23,197 nucleotides of DNA, taken from Acidobacteriota bacterium (GTDB taxonomy: Bacteria > Acidobacteriota > Terriglobia > Terriglobales > Acidobacteriaceae). Of this stretch, positions 1 to 6,649 are shown piece after piece. The stretch lies in assembly GCA_021801945.1 (NCBI GenBank), contig JAKABE010000011.1, positions 1 through 23,197 of the forward strand. The letters are read 5' to 3'. The notes beneath the pieces were generated by a model, which was not told where the DNA came from, did no database searches, and saw nothing but the letters and a program-made list of their open reading frames with translations. The stretch's first letter is position 1. Every line of letters starts with the position of its first letter. Both the position numbers and the translations under genes were made by a program.

Positions 1-210
1 GTGCCGGGAGAGGAGAAAGCCGATGCAGCCCACCAGATTGACAGCAAAGAACGCAAAAGCAACAATCGCCGACGGCACATGGTAGTAGATGATGTGCGAG
101 ATCTCTCCCTGCATGGCATCGTTGGGCGCGACGAAGATGGCTTGATAGGAGGCCCAGATCAACAGGGCTACGGTAATCGCTGCGTAGAAGGTGATCGAGA
201 TTCTCTTCAT
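1..210 (-). CDS. ccmC: Cytochrome c maturation protein CcmC, N-terminal part (cut by window edge)
   Basis: The reading frame begins at the ATG at 208-210 and runs off the window after 70 residues. The visible part has a first membrane span (about residues 7-25), then the stretch ISHIIYYHVPSAIVAF, which matches the HVPxA region at the start of CcmC (HVPAAW in well-studied members), then a second span. CcmC is the integral membrane protein that loads haem onto CcmE in System I cytochrome c biogenesis. It lies 58 bases after ccmB on the same strand, as expected for a ccm operon. No good Shine-Dalgarno sequence is visible before this ATG, so the exact start is less certain than the identity. The tryptophan-rich WWD haem-handling domain would lie outside the window. 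Confidence 0.85.
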   Translation of the reverse strand, partial: MKRISITFYAAITVALLIWASYQAIFVAPNDAMQGEISHIIYYHVPSAIVAFAFFAVNLVGCIGFLLSRH

Positions 211-268
211 TGGGGAAACCCTAGTGCCACTAGTGTACGACGCAGGCTGCTGAAATATGTGATCTGGA

Positions 269-937
269 TCACTCTGCGTGAAAGATGACATCGAAGAGGA
301 GCAGGCTGGCGGTGGTGAAGATGATGTCGTAGCCGAGGAGCATCTTGATCCACAGGGTAGGGTCGCTATCGCCGGTGAGGATGGCGCCGGTGGCCAGCAC
401 CATGGCGAGCAAAGCAGGCATGAAGATGGGAAAGAGAATCAGGGGCAGCAGCAGTTCGCGGTTGCGGCTACGGATGGAGAGAGCGGCAAAGAAGGTTCCA
501 TTGGCAACGAGCGCCCAGGTCCCGAGGGGCAACACCAGAGCCAGCTTCCAGGCTTGGCCCACGATCTGAAGGTTATAGAAGACCAGGAAGACAGGAGCGA
601 GAATTATCTGCACGATGGTGACGAAGAGGAAGTTGGCCAACACCTTGGCCAAAAACATCTCCGCGCCAGGGCTTGGCGCCATGCGCTGGGCGTCGAGAAC
701 CTGATGGCGGATTTCGCGCGCCCACGCCTGGTTGAGGGCACTGACCGAGGCAAACATGGTGGCCACACTCAGCACGCCACCGGCGATCTGGCGCGCAAAG
801 GCGGCTTGGGGATCGAAGGCCAGAGAAAAGAGCACGACCACCAACAATGCGAAGAAAAGCATGGAGTTGATGGCCTCGCGGGAACGCCACTCGATACGCA
901 GGTCTTTGACAAGGTGGGTCCAGACGGAGTTCATCAT
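269..937 (-). CDS. ccmB: Haem exporter / cytochrome c maturation permease CcmB
   Basis: The 222-residue protein has about six hydrophobic spans and the CcmB N-terminal pattern (a short cytoplasmic head, then KDLRIEWRSREAINSMLFFALL). Length is normal for the family (about 220). With CcmA it forms the ABC complex that drives release of holo-CcmE from CcmC in System I. The start is an ATG that overlaps the ybaK stop codon by four bases (ATGA). A GGGGAG Shine-Dalgarno sequence lies inside the end of ybaK, so translation is probably coupled. A second ATG follows at once, so one residue either way is possible. The ccmC start follows 58 bases downstream. Confidence 0.9.
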   Translation of the reverse strand: MMNSVWTHLVKDLRIEWRSREAINSMLFFALLVVVLFSLAFDPQAAFARQIAGGVLSVATMFASVSALNQAWAREIRHQVLDAQRMAPSPGAEMFLAKVLANFLFVTIVQIILAPVFLVFYNLQIVGQAWKLALVLPLGTWALVANGTFFAALSIRSRNRELLLPLILFPIFMPALLAMVLATGAILTGDSDPTLWIKMLLGYDIIFTTASLLLFDVIFHAE

Positions 938-1572
938 CGATGTGCTCCCCGAGAAGGCGCGGAGGGAGCGCCGAACTGGCCTGCTACCGAAGAGGACTCA
1001 GAGCGCGGGCGATCCGCCGAGAGCGGGACACCCCCGGGTCTGGTGACCTTGGTCAGATCGGCGGTCTGGACGGGAACATCGAGGGCCGCGGCGGCGCTCA
1101 GATAGTCGCCGGGGCTGAGGATCAACTGCGTTCCGCGCGCTCCAGCGGAGACACTAATGCGGTCAAACAGGACTGCCGTTTCGTCCACGAAAACGGGATA
1201 AGGCTTTTTGACGCCGAAGACGGTAACGCCCCCACGAACGTAGCCGGTGAGCGGCTGCACATCCTTGAGCGGGACCATCTCGGCCTTGCGCAGACCTGCC
1301 AACCAGGCCATCGGCGAAGAGCTGTCGACGGGGAGACCGGCGGCGGCTCGGACCAGCTTCTTGAAGTCCAGATCGACATCGGCCGGAATGACGGCGAAGA
1401 GATAGGCCCCCGGCCCTCCCACGGTGAGCAACGTCTTGAAGACCTGTTCGGCCGGCATCCCGATGTTCCTGGCGACAGCGGGCGCACTGAGATCGTTGGG
1501 GTCAACCTCGTACTCGCGCAGTTCGAAAGCGATGCCGAGGGATTCGAGGAAGCGCGCAGCGTTGGTCTTCAT
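934..1572 (-). CDS. ybaK: YbaK/EbsC-family Cys-tRNA(Pro) deacylase inside the ccm operon
   Basis: The 212-residue protein matches YbaK/EbsC trans-editing enzymes, which hydrolyse Cys-tRNA(Pro) made in error by prolyl-tRNA synthetase. Visible landmarks are the VFKTLL segment with the conserved lysine (about residue 46), KAEMVPLKDVQPLTGYVRGGV (about 96-116) followed by FGVKKPYPVFVDE, and the ISVSAGARGTQLILSP end of the fold. Usual length is about 155-165. Here roughly 35 extra residues (after about 178) form a Pro/Ser/Gly/Arg-rich tail of unknown use. The start ATG overlaps the ccmA stop by four bases and has a GGAAGG Shine-Dalgarno; its stop overlaps ccmB in the same way. Family assignment is firm; a link to cytochrome c maturation is suggested only by position. 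Confidence 0.88.
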   Translation of the reverse strand: MKTNAARFLESLGIAFELREYEVDPNDLSAPAVARNIGMPAEQVFKTLLTVGGPGAYLFAVIPADVDLDFKKLVRAAAGLPVDSSSPMAWLAGLRKAEMVPLKDVQPLTGYVRGGVTVFGVKKPYPVFVDETAVLFDRISVSAGARGTQLILSPGDYLSAAAALDVPVQTADLTKVTRPGGVPLSADRPRSESSSVAGQFGAPSAPSRGAHR

Positions 1573-2255
1573 AGCGTCGGCCTTCCCGGCTCAAACGAAG
1601 CCACGCGACCGGCGTGAAGGGCCAGCACCCAATCGGCGATCGGGGTGGCCAAGTCGCGCTGGTGCGTGGTGATGACGATGGTGCGGTTGCCTTGCCGGAA
1701 GGTAGCAAGCAATTGGACCATCTGGTGGGCGGATTCAACGTCCATGTTGGAGAAAGGCTCGTCGAGCAGGAGCAGTTCGGGAACAGAGAGCAGGACGCGA
1801 GCCAGCGAAGTGCGCTGCCTCATGCCTTGCGAGTATTGGCCGACGGGGCGATTGAGCTCGGGGTCCAGGCCGACCTGGCGAAGCGCTTCGGCCGGAGCCA
1901 TGCACTCGCGGCCGGGATAGAGGCTGCGAAAATAGCGCAGGTTTTCCTGTGCGGTGAGCTCGTCGTAGAGCATGGCCGCATGGCTCATGTAGCCGATGCG
2001 AGCGCGGGCATCCTGGGGCTCGGAGCCGCCAAAGACCGTCACGGCGCCGAAGCTGGGCCGCAGCAGGCCGGCCAAGATACGCAGGAGCGTGGACTTACCC
2101 GCGCCGTTCTCCCCGATCAGGACGTAACAGCGGCCGGTCTCCAGATCGGCGGAGACCTGGCGCAGAGCGGCAAACGAGCCAAAAAGCTTGGATACGTCCT
2201 GAAGACGCACGCATGGCTGCGAGTCCTGGCCCGCGGCGGGGTCTGAACCGTTCAT
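1569..2255 (-). CDS. ccmA: Haem exporter ATP-binding protein CcmA
   Basis: This is an ABC ATPase of 228 residues: Walker A GENGAGKST (48-56), signature YSQGMRQR (141-148) in place of LSGGQ, Walker B LLLLDEP (161-167) and the switch histidine in ITTHQRDL (H198). CcmA works with CcmB in System I cytochrome c maturation. The degenerate signature with a QGM core is common in CcmA (generally SxGQ or SxGM forms). I chose the ATG at 2253-2255, two bases after the ccmE stop; the frame stays open another 31 codons upstream, but that extension is inside ccmE and does not look like ABC sequence. It sits between ccmE and ybaK, with which it shares an ATGA overlap. Confidence 0.9.
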   Translation of the reverse strand: MNGSDPAAGQDSQPCVRLQDVSKLFGSFAALRQVSADLETGRCYVLIGENGAGKSTLLRILAGLLRPSFGAVTVFGGSEPQDARARIGYMSHAAMLYDELTAQENLRYFRSLYPGRECMAPAEALRQVGLDPELNRPVGQYSQGMRQRTSLARVLLSVPELLLLDEPFSNMDVESAHQMVQLLATFRQGNRTIVITTHQRDLATPIADWVLALHAGRVASFEPGRPTL

Positions 2256-2257
2256 GA

Positions 2258-2743
2258 TTAAGCAGCCGGCTTGGAGGCGGGAGCAGGCGCCGTCGCGGTT
2301 GCGCCGCCCGGGTGCAGAGGCTTGGTGGGGGCATACTTGCTCGCACACTTAGCTTGGAGCTCAGTAGCGTGGAAGACCCCATCGCGTCCATAGGTACCTT
2401 CGGCCAAGGCCTGGGCGTTGTCCTTGAAGGTGTCCGGCGGCGGCTCGGAGCCGTCATAGGAGACTTTGAGCAGTGTGCTTGTCGCGGCCTTGGGCGAGTG
2501 GCTCTCAAACTGGCTCATCACGAACGTGACGTGGGATCCATCGTCGATGATGGAACCGGGCTTGACGAATCCCTCCACGCGCAACTGGGTATGGTAGGCC
2601 TTCTGACCCATGTGGCTGAGTTCGGGGATGGTTACGTAGTAGCTCTTGCTGGATCCGTAGCCTGTATAGGCGAGCCAACCGATGGTGCCGAGAATAATGG
2701 CAGCGGCGATCCCGATGCGAAGTGTCGTTTTGGAACTTTTCAT
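2258..2743 (-). CDS. ccmE: Haem chaperone CcmE, CxxxY type
   Basis: The 161-residue protein has one N-terminal membrane anchor (about residues 8-26) and an OB-fold periplasmic domain with typical CcmE segments: LRVEGFVKPGSI (54-65), VTFVMSQF (72-79), LLKVSYDGSEPPPDTFKDNAQALAEGTY (91-118). CcmE binds haem covalently and hands it to apocytochromes. In most bacteria the attachment site is HxxxY; here the equivalent stretch is LQAKCASKYAP, so the ligand is Cys133 with Tyr137 (codons TGT and TAT). This CxxxY form is known from archaea and Desulfovibrio. The C-terminus is a Pro/Ala-rich tail, as usual. It is the first gene of the operon; the SD is weak (AGGGTT directly before the ATG). Confidence 0.92.
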   Translation of the reverse strand: MKSSKTTLRIGIAAAIILGTIGWLAYTGYGSSKSYYVTIPELSHMGQKAYHTQLRVEGFVKPGSIIDDGSHVTFVMSQFESHSPKAATSTLLKVSYDGSEPPPDTFKDNAQALAEGTYGRDGVFHATELQAKCASKYAPTKPLHPGGATATAPAPASKPAA

Positions 2744-2755
2744 AACCCTATGCTA

Positions 2756-2784
2756 ACCATACGAGCGAGAGCGCCTGCGGTCAA
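2756..2784 (-). promoter_or_regulatory. Candidate sigma-70-type promoter of the ccm operon
   Basis: On the minus strand there is TTGACC (2784-2779), a 17-base spacer, then TATGGT (2761-2756). The -35 matches the consensus in 5 of 6 positions, the -10 in 4 of 6. The expected start of transcription lies about seven bases further, which leaves only about six bases before the ccmE ATG. The mRNA would therefore be nearly leaderless, which fits the poor Shine-Dalgarno sequence of ccmE. Prediction by eye only. Confidence 0.4.
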
Positions 2785-3123
2785 CTATCCCGTCGCACAA
2801 AAGGGGACACAGGAGAGGGTTGGCTGCGGATCGCAGCGCAGTAAGCCGCAGCCAAATTCCTCCAAGCACGGGAAATCGAGCAAAGCTACGGTTGATGTAA
2901 CGCGGCAGGGGGTGAAGCCCAAGCGGTTGACGGGCGCGTTTTAGACAGGCGAGCCAGTCGCTGGGCGGGCTCCCCGGCCATTCCCTGGCGGCAAAGGCTG
3001 GGCCAAGATACGGAACCTCTTTCTGATCTAGGCCCAGCAAGCTCATTCAAACGTGCTGGAGGTTTCGATTGAGGATGAAAGCGCTGCCCGATCATCCGGG
3101 CATCTTAATCATTATCATTACCT
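2785..3123. other. Gene-free stretch between the ccm promoter and the first 33-residue gene
   Basis: I find no convincing coding region here. The open frames on both strands lack recognisable domains, Shine-Dalgarno sequences and sensible composition. At 3086-3101 a GCCCG/CGGGC stem with a six-base loop lies just behind the small gene at 3124-3225; it has no T-run on the minus strand and would be a weak terminator at best. A Fur-box-like sequence (3104-3122) is listed separately. Confidence 0.5.
3104..3122. promoter_or_regulatory. Fur-box-like sequence
   Basis: The minus strand reads GGTAATGATAATGATTAAG, which agrees with the 19-base Fur consensus GATAATGATAATCATTATC at 15 positions and can also be read as three NATNAT-type hexamers in a row. 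It stands out from its GC-rich surroundings. It lies directly behind the stop of the small gene at 3124-3225 and 361 bases upstream of ccmE, so it is not in a classical promoter position for either. It may be a chance AT-rich match; a ferric-uptake-regulator site for an unseen transcript is the alternative. Confidence 0.25.
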
Positions 3124-3225
3124 TTAGTAATTACCATCGCCGGATCGGCTGTGATGCACGAAGGCAAGGATCGCAGGAATAAGAATCATCGCGACAAAAG
3201 CCAATCCAATCAAGAAGTTAGCCAT
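3124..3225 (-). CDS. Small single-span membrane protein, 33 residues (paralogue 1)
   Basis: An ATG at 3223-3225 opens a 33-codon frame ending in TAA, preceded by AAAGGA five bases upstream. The protein begins MANFLIGLAFVAMILIPA, forms one hydrophobic helix (about residues 4-23) with a central proline (P17), and ends in a short polar His/Ser/Asp tail. I do not recognise the family. Its reality is supported by the second 33-residue frame at 4023-4124: same length, no gaps, 17 of 33 residues identical, including FL, GL, FV, the MxLxPAILA core and SxSxD in the tail. Such proteins usually act as accessory subunits of membrane complexes; that role is inference. It differs from CydX and KdpF, the best-known tiny subunits. 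Confidence 0.7.
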   Translation of the reverse strand: MANFLIGLAFVAMILIPAILAFVHHSRSGDGNY

Positions 3226-3236
3226 CTAGATCCTTT

Positions 3237-3249
3237 ATAAGACTCTTAT
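3237..3249. promoter_or_regulatory. Perfect palindrome just upstream of the small gene
   Basis: ATAAGACTCTTAT is a perfect six-base inverted repeat around one central base. On the minus strand it ends one base before the AAAGGA Shine-Dalgarno sequence of the gene at 3124-3225 and overlaps a TATAAA element (TTATAAAGG) that could be a -10 box. That position suits a repressor operator, or a small hairpin in the leader. No good -35 box was found. Confidence 0.3.
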
Positions 3250-3395
3250 GAGATTTGGCCTTGCGCCACCGGGGATATCTTTCGTCCACGACAACAATTC
3301 CAAGTTATCGCCATTGGGGCAGCGAAAGAAATAGCGCCAGAGTGAGGGGTGCCGTGACCTCTTGGTAATCAGAGGTAATCCCTGAGCGCATCCGA

Positions 3396-3427
3396 ATCAA
3401 GCGGCTGCGCGATCAAGCGGCTGTGCG
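3396..3427. repeat. Tandem 16-base duplication
   Basis: Two adjacent 16-base units, ATCAAGCGGCTGCGCG and ATCAAGCGGCTGTGCG, differ at one base. Just before them the heptamer GGTAATC occurs twice at a ten-base interval (3364-3370 and 3374-3380). Both look like recent local slippage in non-coding DNA. Confidence 0.6.
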
Positions 3428-3542
3428 CAGTGTGCAGGTCACGAGCGGGCATCGACGAGGTCAGGAGGCGCCCTTCGCGCGGCGGGAGAGAGAAAACGCA
3501 GAGATGCTCGCCTGTCCGGGCAGCCCGCCAGGGAATTATCGT

Positions 3543-3572
3543 CTCTTGCGGCCGAAAACGCGGCCCCAAGAG
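3543..3572. repeat. Hairpin in non-coding DNA
   Basis: CTCTTGCGGCC (3543-3553) pairs with GGCCCCAAGAG (3562-3572) over 11 positions with one mismatch, closed by the eight-base loop GAAAACGC. There is no T-run on either side, so a standard intrinsic terminator is unlikely. It could be part of a structured RNA or a solitary repeat. Confidence 0.45.
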
Positions 3573-4022
3573 CCGGGAAGGCCGGCTACTCATACCGCCT
3601 ATGAAACGAGGCGGGCGCGGTGCCAGCAGGCAGGTGCACGATGCCATGGGGCCAAATATCGGATTGGCATGCGCGTAACCAGTCTTGATAGTTCATCGCC
3701 AACAAATCGTACATCACCACTCTGCAACGACCGGAGGGGAACGGAAGCGGAGCTTTCCAGCGGCGGGGAAGATTGGCAAAACCACTCGGCCAACGTCCCA
3801 CAAGATGGAACGGGAGAGCAGGCACATCGGGCGCACAAGCAAGCATAGCGGAGGGCGAGAGATCACCTGCCACGCCTGGTGGTCCAGCGCAGAGCGACAA
3901 AGATGAAGCCCGGATCGGTCAGGTTGACTGGGGGACGGCTCGGGATTTGTGGCCCGCGCGTGGACGCATCCAGCAACCAACTCGACGTCTGAGCACTTTG
4001 CGGTGATCAATGTGGAGGAGCA

Positions 4023-4124
4023 TCAGTTCTTCCGGTCTTGTGAGTGGGATCTTTGAATAGTCGCGAGAATCGCTGGGCCGAGGACCATGAGGACAAAGAT
4101 CAAGCCGAGCAGGAAATCGAACAT
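4023..4124 (-). CDS. Small single-span membrane protein, 33 residues (paralogue 2)
   Basis: An ATG at 4122-4124 opens a 33-codon frame ending in TGA. It starts MFDFLLGLIFVLMVLGPA, has one hydrophobic helix (about residues 4-23) and a charged C-terminal tail (QRSHSQDRKN). It aligns without gaps to the product of 3124-3225 (17 of 33 identical), with the GP/IP turn at residues 16-17 and the PAILA core kept. AGGAG lies nine bases upstream of the ATG and the spacer is a pure run of nine C. The frame also stays open upstream, giving 122 residues, but that part looks non-coding. Family not recognised; an accessory subunit of an envelope complex is possible. Confidence 0.7.
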   Translation of the reverse strand: MFDFLLGLIFVLMVLGPAILATIQRSHSQDRKN

Positions 4125-4138
4125 GGGGGGGGGCTCCT
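4125..4138 (-). promoter_or_regulatory. Shine-Dalgarno plus C9 spacer of the second small gene
   Basis: On the minus strand AGGAG (4138-4134) is followed by exactly nine C residues (4133-4125) and then the ATG. This decides the start of the 33-residue frame. A mononucleotide run in this place can gain or lose bases by slippage, which would change SD-to-start spacing and so translation. The 270 bases further upstream (4139-4408) hold no gene that I can support. Confidence 0.6.
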
Positions 4139-4408
4139 GCCAGAAACGCATCGAGCGTCTCCGTGTTTGCCGCATCTTACCGCGAAAATGGAATGAGCGA
4201 AACAGAACGAAGGTACCCAATGGGGAAACTTCGGAAACATCGCTCTCGTCTTGCCCATAAGGTGCCGATGAGGAATCCACGATCAGGCTGAGGGCGGAAG
4301 GAGCGATGGGCTCATCATCCTCCTTGGGACGGGGACGGATCGACCGCGATTGGCCGCAGAGGAGGTCTCCGCAGCTGACTCCAGCCGACACCCGGCGCGT
4401 GCGTAATC

Positions 4409-6541
4409 TTACCTGGGCAGAGAGTCGAGCGTTTGCGCGGCGCGGTCGAGTGCCTGGGTAAGGATGGTCAACTGTTGGGCGGCGAGGCGGGAGTCGCCGG
4501 CGCCGATGGCTTCGTTGACGCCGGGAATGACCACGGCGGCGTAGCCGGTGGTCTCGCCGGGGGCATAGATAACGTGCCGGTACCAGGGACGGCCGGGGAG
4601 GCCGACCGGGGAGATGAACGCAGCTTCGGTTTGGCGGAGAGTCTGATTCAGTTCGGCCAAGTCGCCTTTGGGGGCTATCTGGAGGCTATAAGCCCTTTGC
4701 GCAGCGGCGGCCATGCGAGCAGCAGCGGCCAGACTGGGAGCAAAGTCAAGCCCGCCGAGGTGGGCGTCCTGAGCCCTGCGCTGGGCAGCTTCCAGATAGC
4801 CAGAGATGTCGTGCGCATAGGTGACATAGTCATAGGGGAGCAGGTCGGCATCGGCCATCCGAAGCGCTTCCAGACCGAAGACCCGAGCCATCTCCTGAAG
4901 ATAAAGGAAGTGAGGATCGGCATCTGCGGTGTACCACGCAAAATCGTCGAAGGCCGAGTGGTAGACGCCGTAGGGGCCCTCGGAGCCAATGTCGGTAGAG
5001 GGCACACCCGCATGTTGAAGAAAGGGAGTGTAGTCAGAACCGGAGCCGAGGCTGCCAAGGTGGACCTGAGCGGCGGCAAGAGCGGCACCGGATGGGGCGT
5101 TGCCACCGCTGGTTGACTGTCTGAGCTTCCACTGCTGGAAAACGGTACCGCCGAGAGGGCTGGGCACAGAGCGCGTAACGGAGCGGACGAACTCCATGAG
5201 CGAAGGGACGGCAGAGGCGGTGAAATCGGAGCCAGCAACGCCGACATCGACATTGAAGTAAGCGACGGCGCTCTGCAGGGCCTGTGCGTTCTGCTCGACC
5301 CATTCGGTTGAGCCGATAAGGCCCTCCTCTTCAGCATCCCAACTGCAGAAGAGGATGGTGCGCTTGGGCCGCCAGCCGTGGCGCATCAAGACGCCCAAGC
5401 CGCGGACGGCCTCCAGCATGGCGGCGGTGCCGCTGGAGGGATCGACCGCGCCGTAGACCCAGGCGTCACGGTGATTGCCGGCGATAACCCACTCGTTGGG
5501 ATACTCGGTCCCCTGGACCTTGCCGATCACGTCCCAGATGATGCGGCGCTGGTAGTCCTGGCGGGAGACCAAGTGCACCGTGACGCCGCCCGGTCCCAGG
5601 TGATAGGGGAAAGGCAGGGCGCCCTGCCATCCGGGAGGCGCACCCGGACCCTTGAGGGCTCGGAGGATGGGTGCAGCATCGTGATAGCTGAGCGGAATGG
5701 AGATGATGTGAGGCTGGCCGCCGAACGGAGAAACGCGAGCCGAGTCAGGGAGGTCGAGCGTAGAGGCGACGCCGGGAGTTTCCGGGTCACCGGGATACTT
5801 GAAGAGGAACTGCACGGAGCCGCGCTGTACAGCGGTGGCCGGCCGCCAAGGGCCCCGGGGCCAGGGATCCCCCCTGAAGTAGCCGTCGTCCCAGGGGTCA
5901 GAGTAGATCAACACTCCGGCTGCGCCGCGTTGCTGAGCCAGATAGACCTTGACGCCGCGGAAGTTGGCGCCGTAGCGGCAGATAAGAATTTTGCCGTGAA
6001 GGCCGATGTGCAGGGCCGCAAGGCGGTCAAGGTCCTGGACCCGGCAATAGTTACCGTAGACCACAGGGCCGGTGACATCGCCCGAGCCCGAGGAGCCGTT
6101 AAAGGGCATGACCACGCGGGGGTTATCGCCGGCGGGGTCGCCCTTGAGCGACTCGGGCGTGGGGCCGCTCATGAGCAGATGGCCGGCGGGATCGTAGGCC
6201 TGGACGCGCACCTCCTTGGGCCAGTTCAGCAGAACCCGGTACGAGACGATCTGCGTGTCGAGGCCAGCAGCGCGGAATTGCTGCGCCACGAACTGGGCGG
6301 TTTTGAAGTCTTCCGGCGTTGCCGCCATATGGGGCTCGGCGGTGAGGATCTTCAACTCCTGACCGGCCATGGTGGCTTTGGGCACGGCAAGGAATTCCTG
6401 TTCGAATTTGGACTCGGCGGTGAAGTTGGAATAGCCCAGGACGTTGGGCACGGCGGCGGATTGGGCGGGCAGGCGGCCGCCAGCCACAGGACCCAAGAGA
6501 GTCAGAAGCAACAACAGGAGCAACCAGGTGCGCGCGTTCAT
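4409..6541 (-). CDS. Exported M28 zinc peptidase, glutamate carboxypeptidase II-like
   Basis: The 710-residue protein resembles glutamate carboxypeptidase II/NAALADase and its bacterial relatives. Order: signal peptide (1-28, a Leu-rich core), protease-associated domain (about 150-325, with GPVVYGNYC and RGAAGVLIYSDPWDDGY), M28 catalytic domain (about 330-560) and a transferrin-receptor-like dimerisation domain (about 590-710). The two-zinc site is complete: H357 (GNHRDAW), D367 (VDPSSG), E404/E405 (WDAEEEGLIGS), D432 (FNVDVG), H528 (YHSAFDDF). E404 is the likely catalytic base. It should remove C-terminal acidic or other residues from peptides outside the cytoplasm. I chose the ATG at 6539-6541 because GGAG lies eight bases upstream and the signal peptide starts there; the frame extends 23 codons further without such features. 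Confidence 0.9.
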   Translation of the reverse strand: MNARTWLLLLLLLTLLGPVAGGRLPAQSAAVPNVLGYSNFTAESKFEQEFLAVPKATMAGQELKILTAEPHMAATPEDFKTAQFVAQQFRAAGLDTQIVSYRVLLNWPKEVRVQAYDPAGHLLMSGPTPESLKGDPAGDNPRVVMPFNGSSGSGDVTGPVVYGNYCRVQDLDRLAALHIGLHGKILICRYGANFRGVKVYLAQQRGAAGVLIYSDPWDDGYFRGDPWPRGPWRPATAVQRGSVQFLFKYPGDPETPGVASTLDLPDSARVSPFGGQPHIISIPLSYHDAAPILRALKGPGAPPGWQGALPFPYHLGPGGVTVHLVSRQDYQRRIIWDVIGKVQGTEYPNEWVIAGNHRDAWVYGAVDPSSGTAAMLEAVRGLGVLMRHGWRPKRTILFCSWDAEEEGLIGSTEWVEQNAQALQSAVAYFNVDVGVAGSDFTASAVPSLMEFVRSVTRSVPSPLGGTVFQQWKLRQSTSGGNAPSGAALAAAQVHLGSLGSGSDYTPFLQHAGVPSTDIGSEGPYGVYHSAFDDFAWYTADADPHFLYLQEMARVFGLEALRMADADLLPYDYVTYAHDISGYLEAAQRRAQDAHLGGLDFAPSLAAAARMAAAAQRAYSLQIAPKGDLAELNQTLRQTEAAFISPVGLPGRPWYRHVIYAPGETTGYAAVVIPGVNEAIGAGDSRLAAQQLTILTQALDRAAQTLDSLPR

Positions 6542-6649
6542 TCCTTTCACTCCACACAGAAGCGCCGAATCCATTTTCCGCGATTGGGAACCGGTAGGCA
6601 GCCGGCACATGCCACATCATTCGCGGGTGGGGGACGCATTGGCTGTGAT

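Larger units (their letters stand above)
3250..4022. other. Gene-free stretch between the two 33-residue genes
   Basis: Several frames are open for 70-140 codons on both strands, but none shows a domain, a signal peptide, membrane spans or a Shine-Dalgarno sequence, and composition is rich in Arg, Pro and Ser as expected from shadow frames in GC-rich DNA. I call no gene. Recognisable items are a short tandem duplication (3396-3427) and a strong hairpin (3543-3572), both listed separately. The stretch could be decayed sequence or could hold a non-coding RNA. Confidence 0.5.

Noticed and set aside
278..1617. Long plus-strand frames (275 and 225 codons) opposite ccmB and ybaK
   Set aside because: They are antisense to well-recognised genes, with Gly/Glu/Asp/Arg-rich composition typical of shadow frames in GC-rich DNA, and no domain.
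2256..2348. Upstream extension of ccmA by 31 codons
   Set aside because: It overlaps the end of ccmE, is Cys/Arg-rich and unlike ABC proteins, while the ATG at 2255 directly follows the ccmE stop.
3423..3900. Frames of 70-141 codons on both strands in the gap between the small genes
   Set aside because: No Shine-Dalgarno sequence, domain or membrane span, and several frames overlap each other with equal lack of support.
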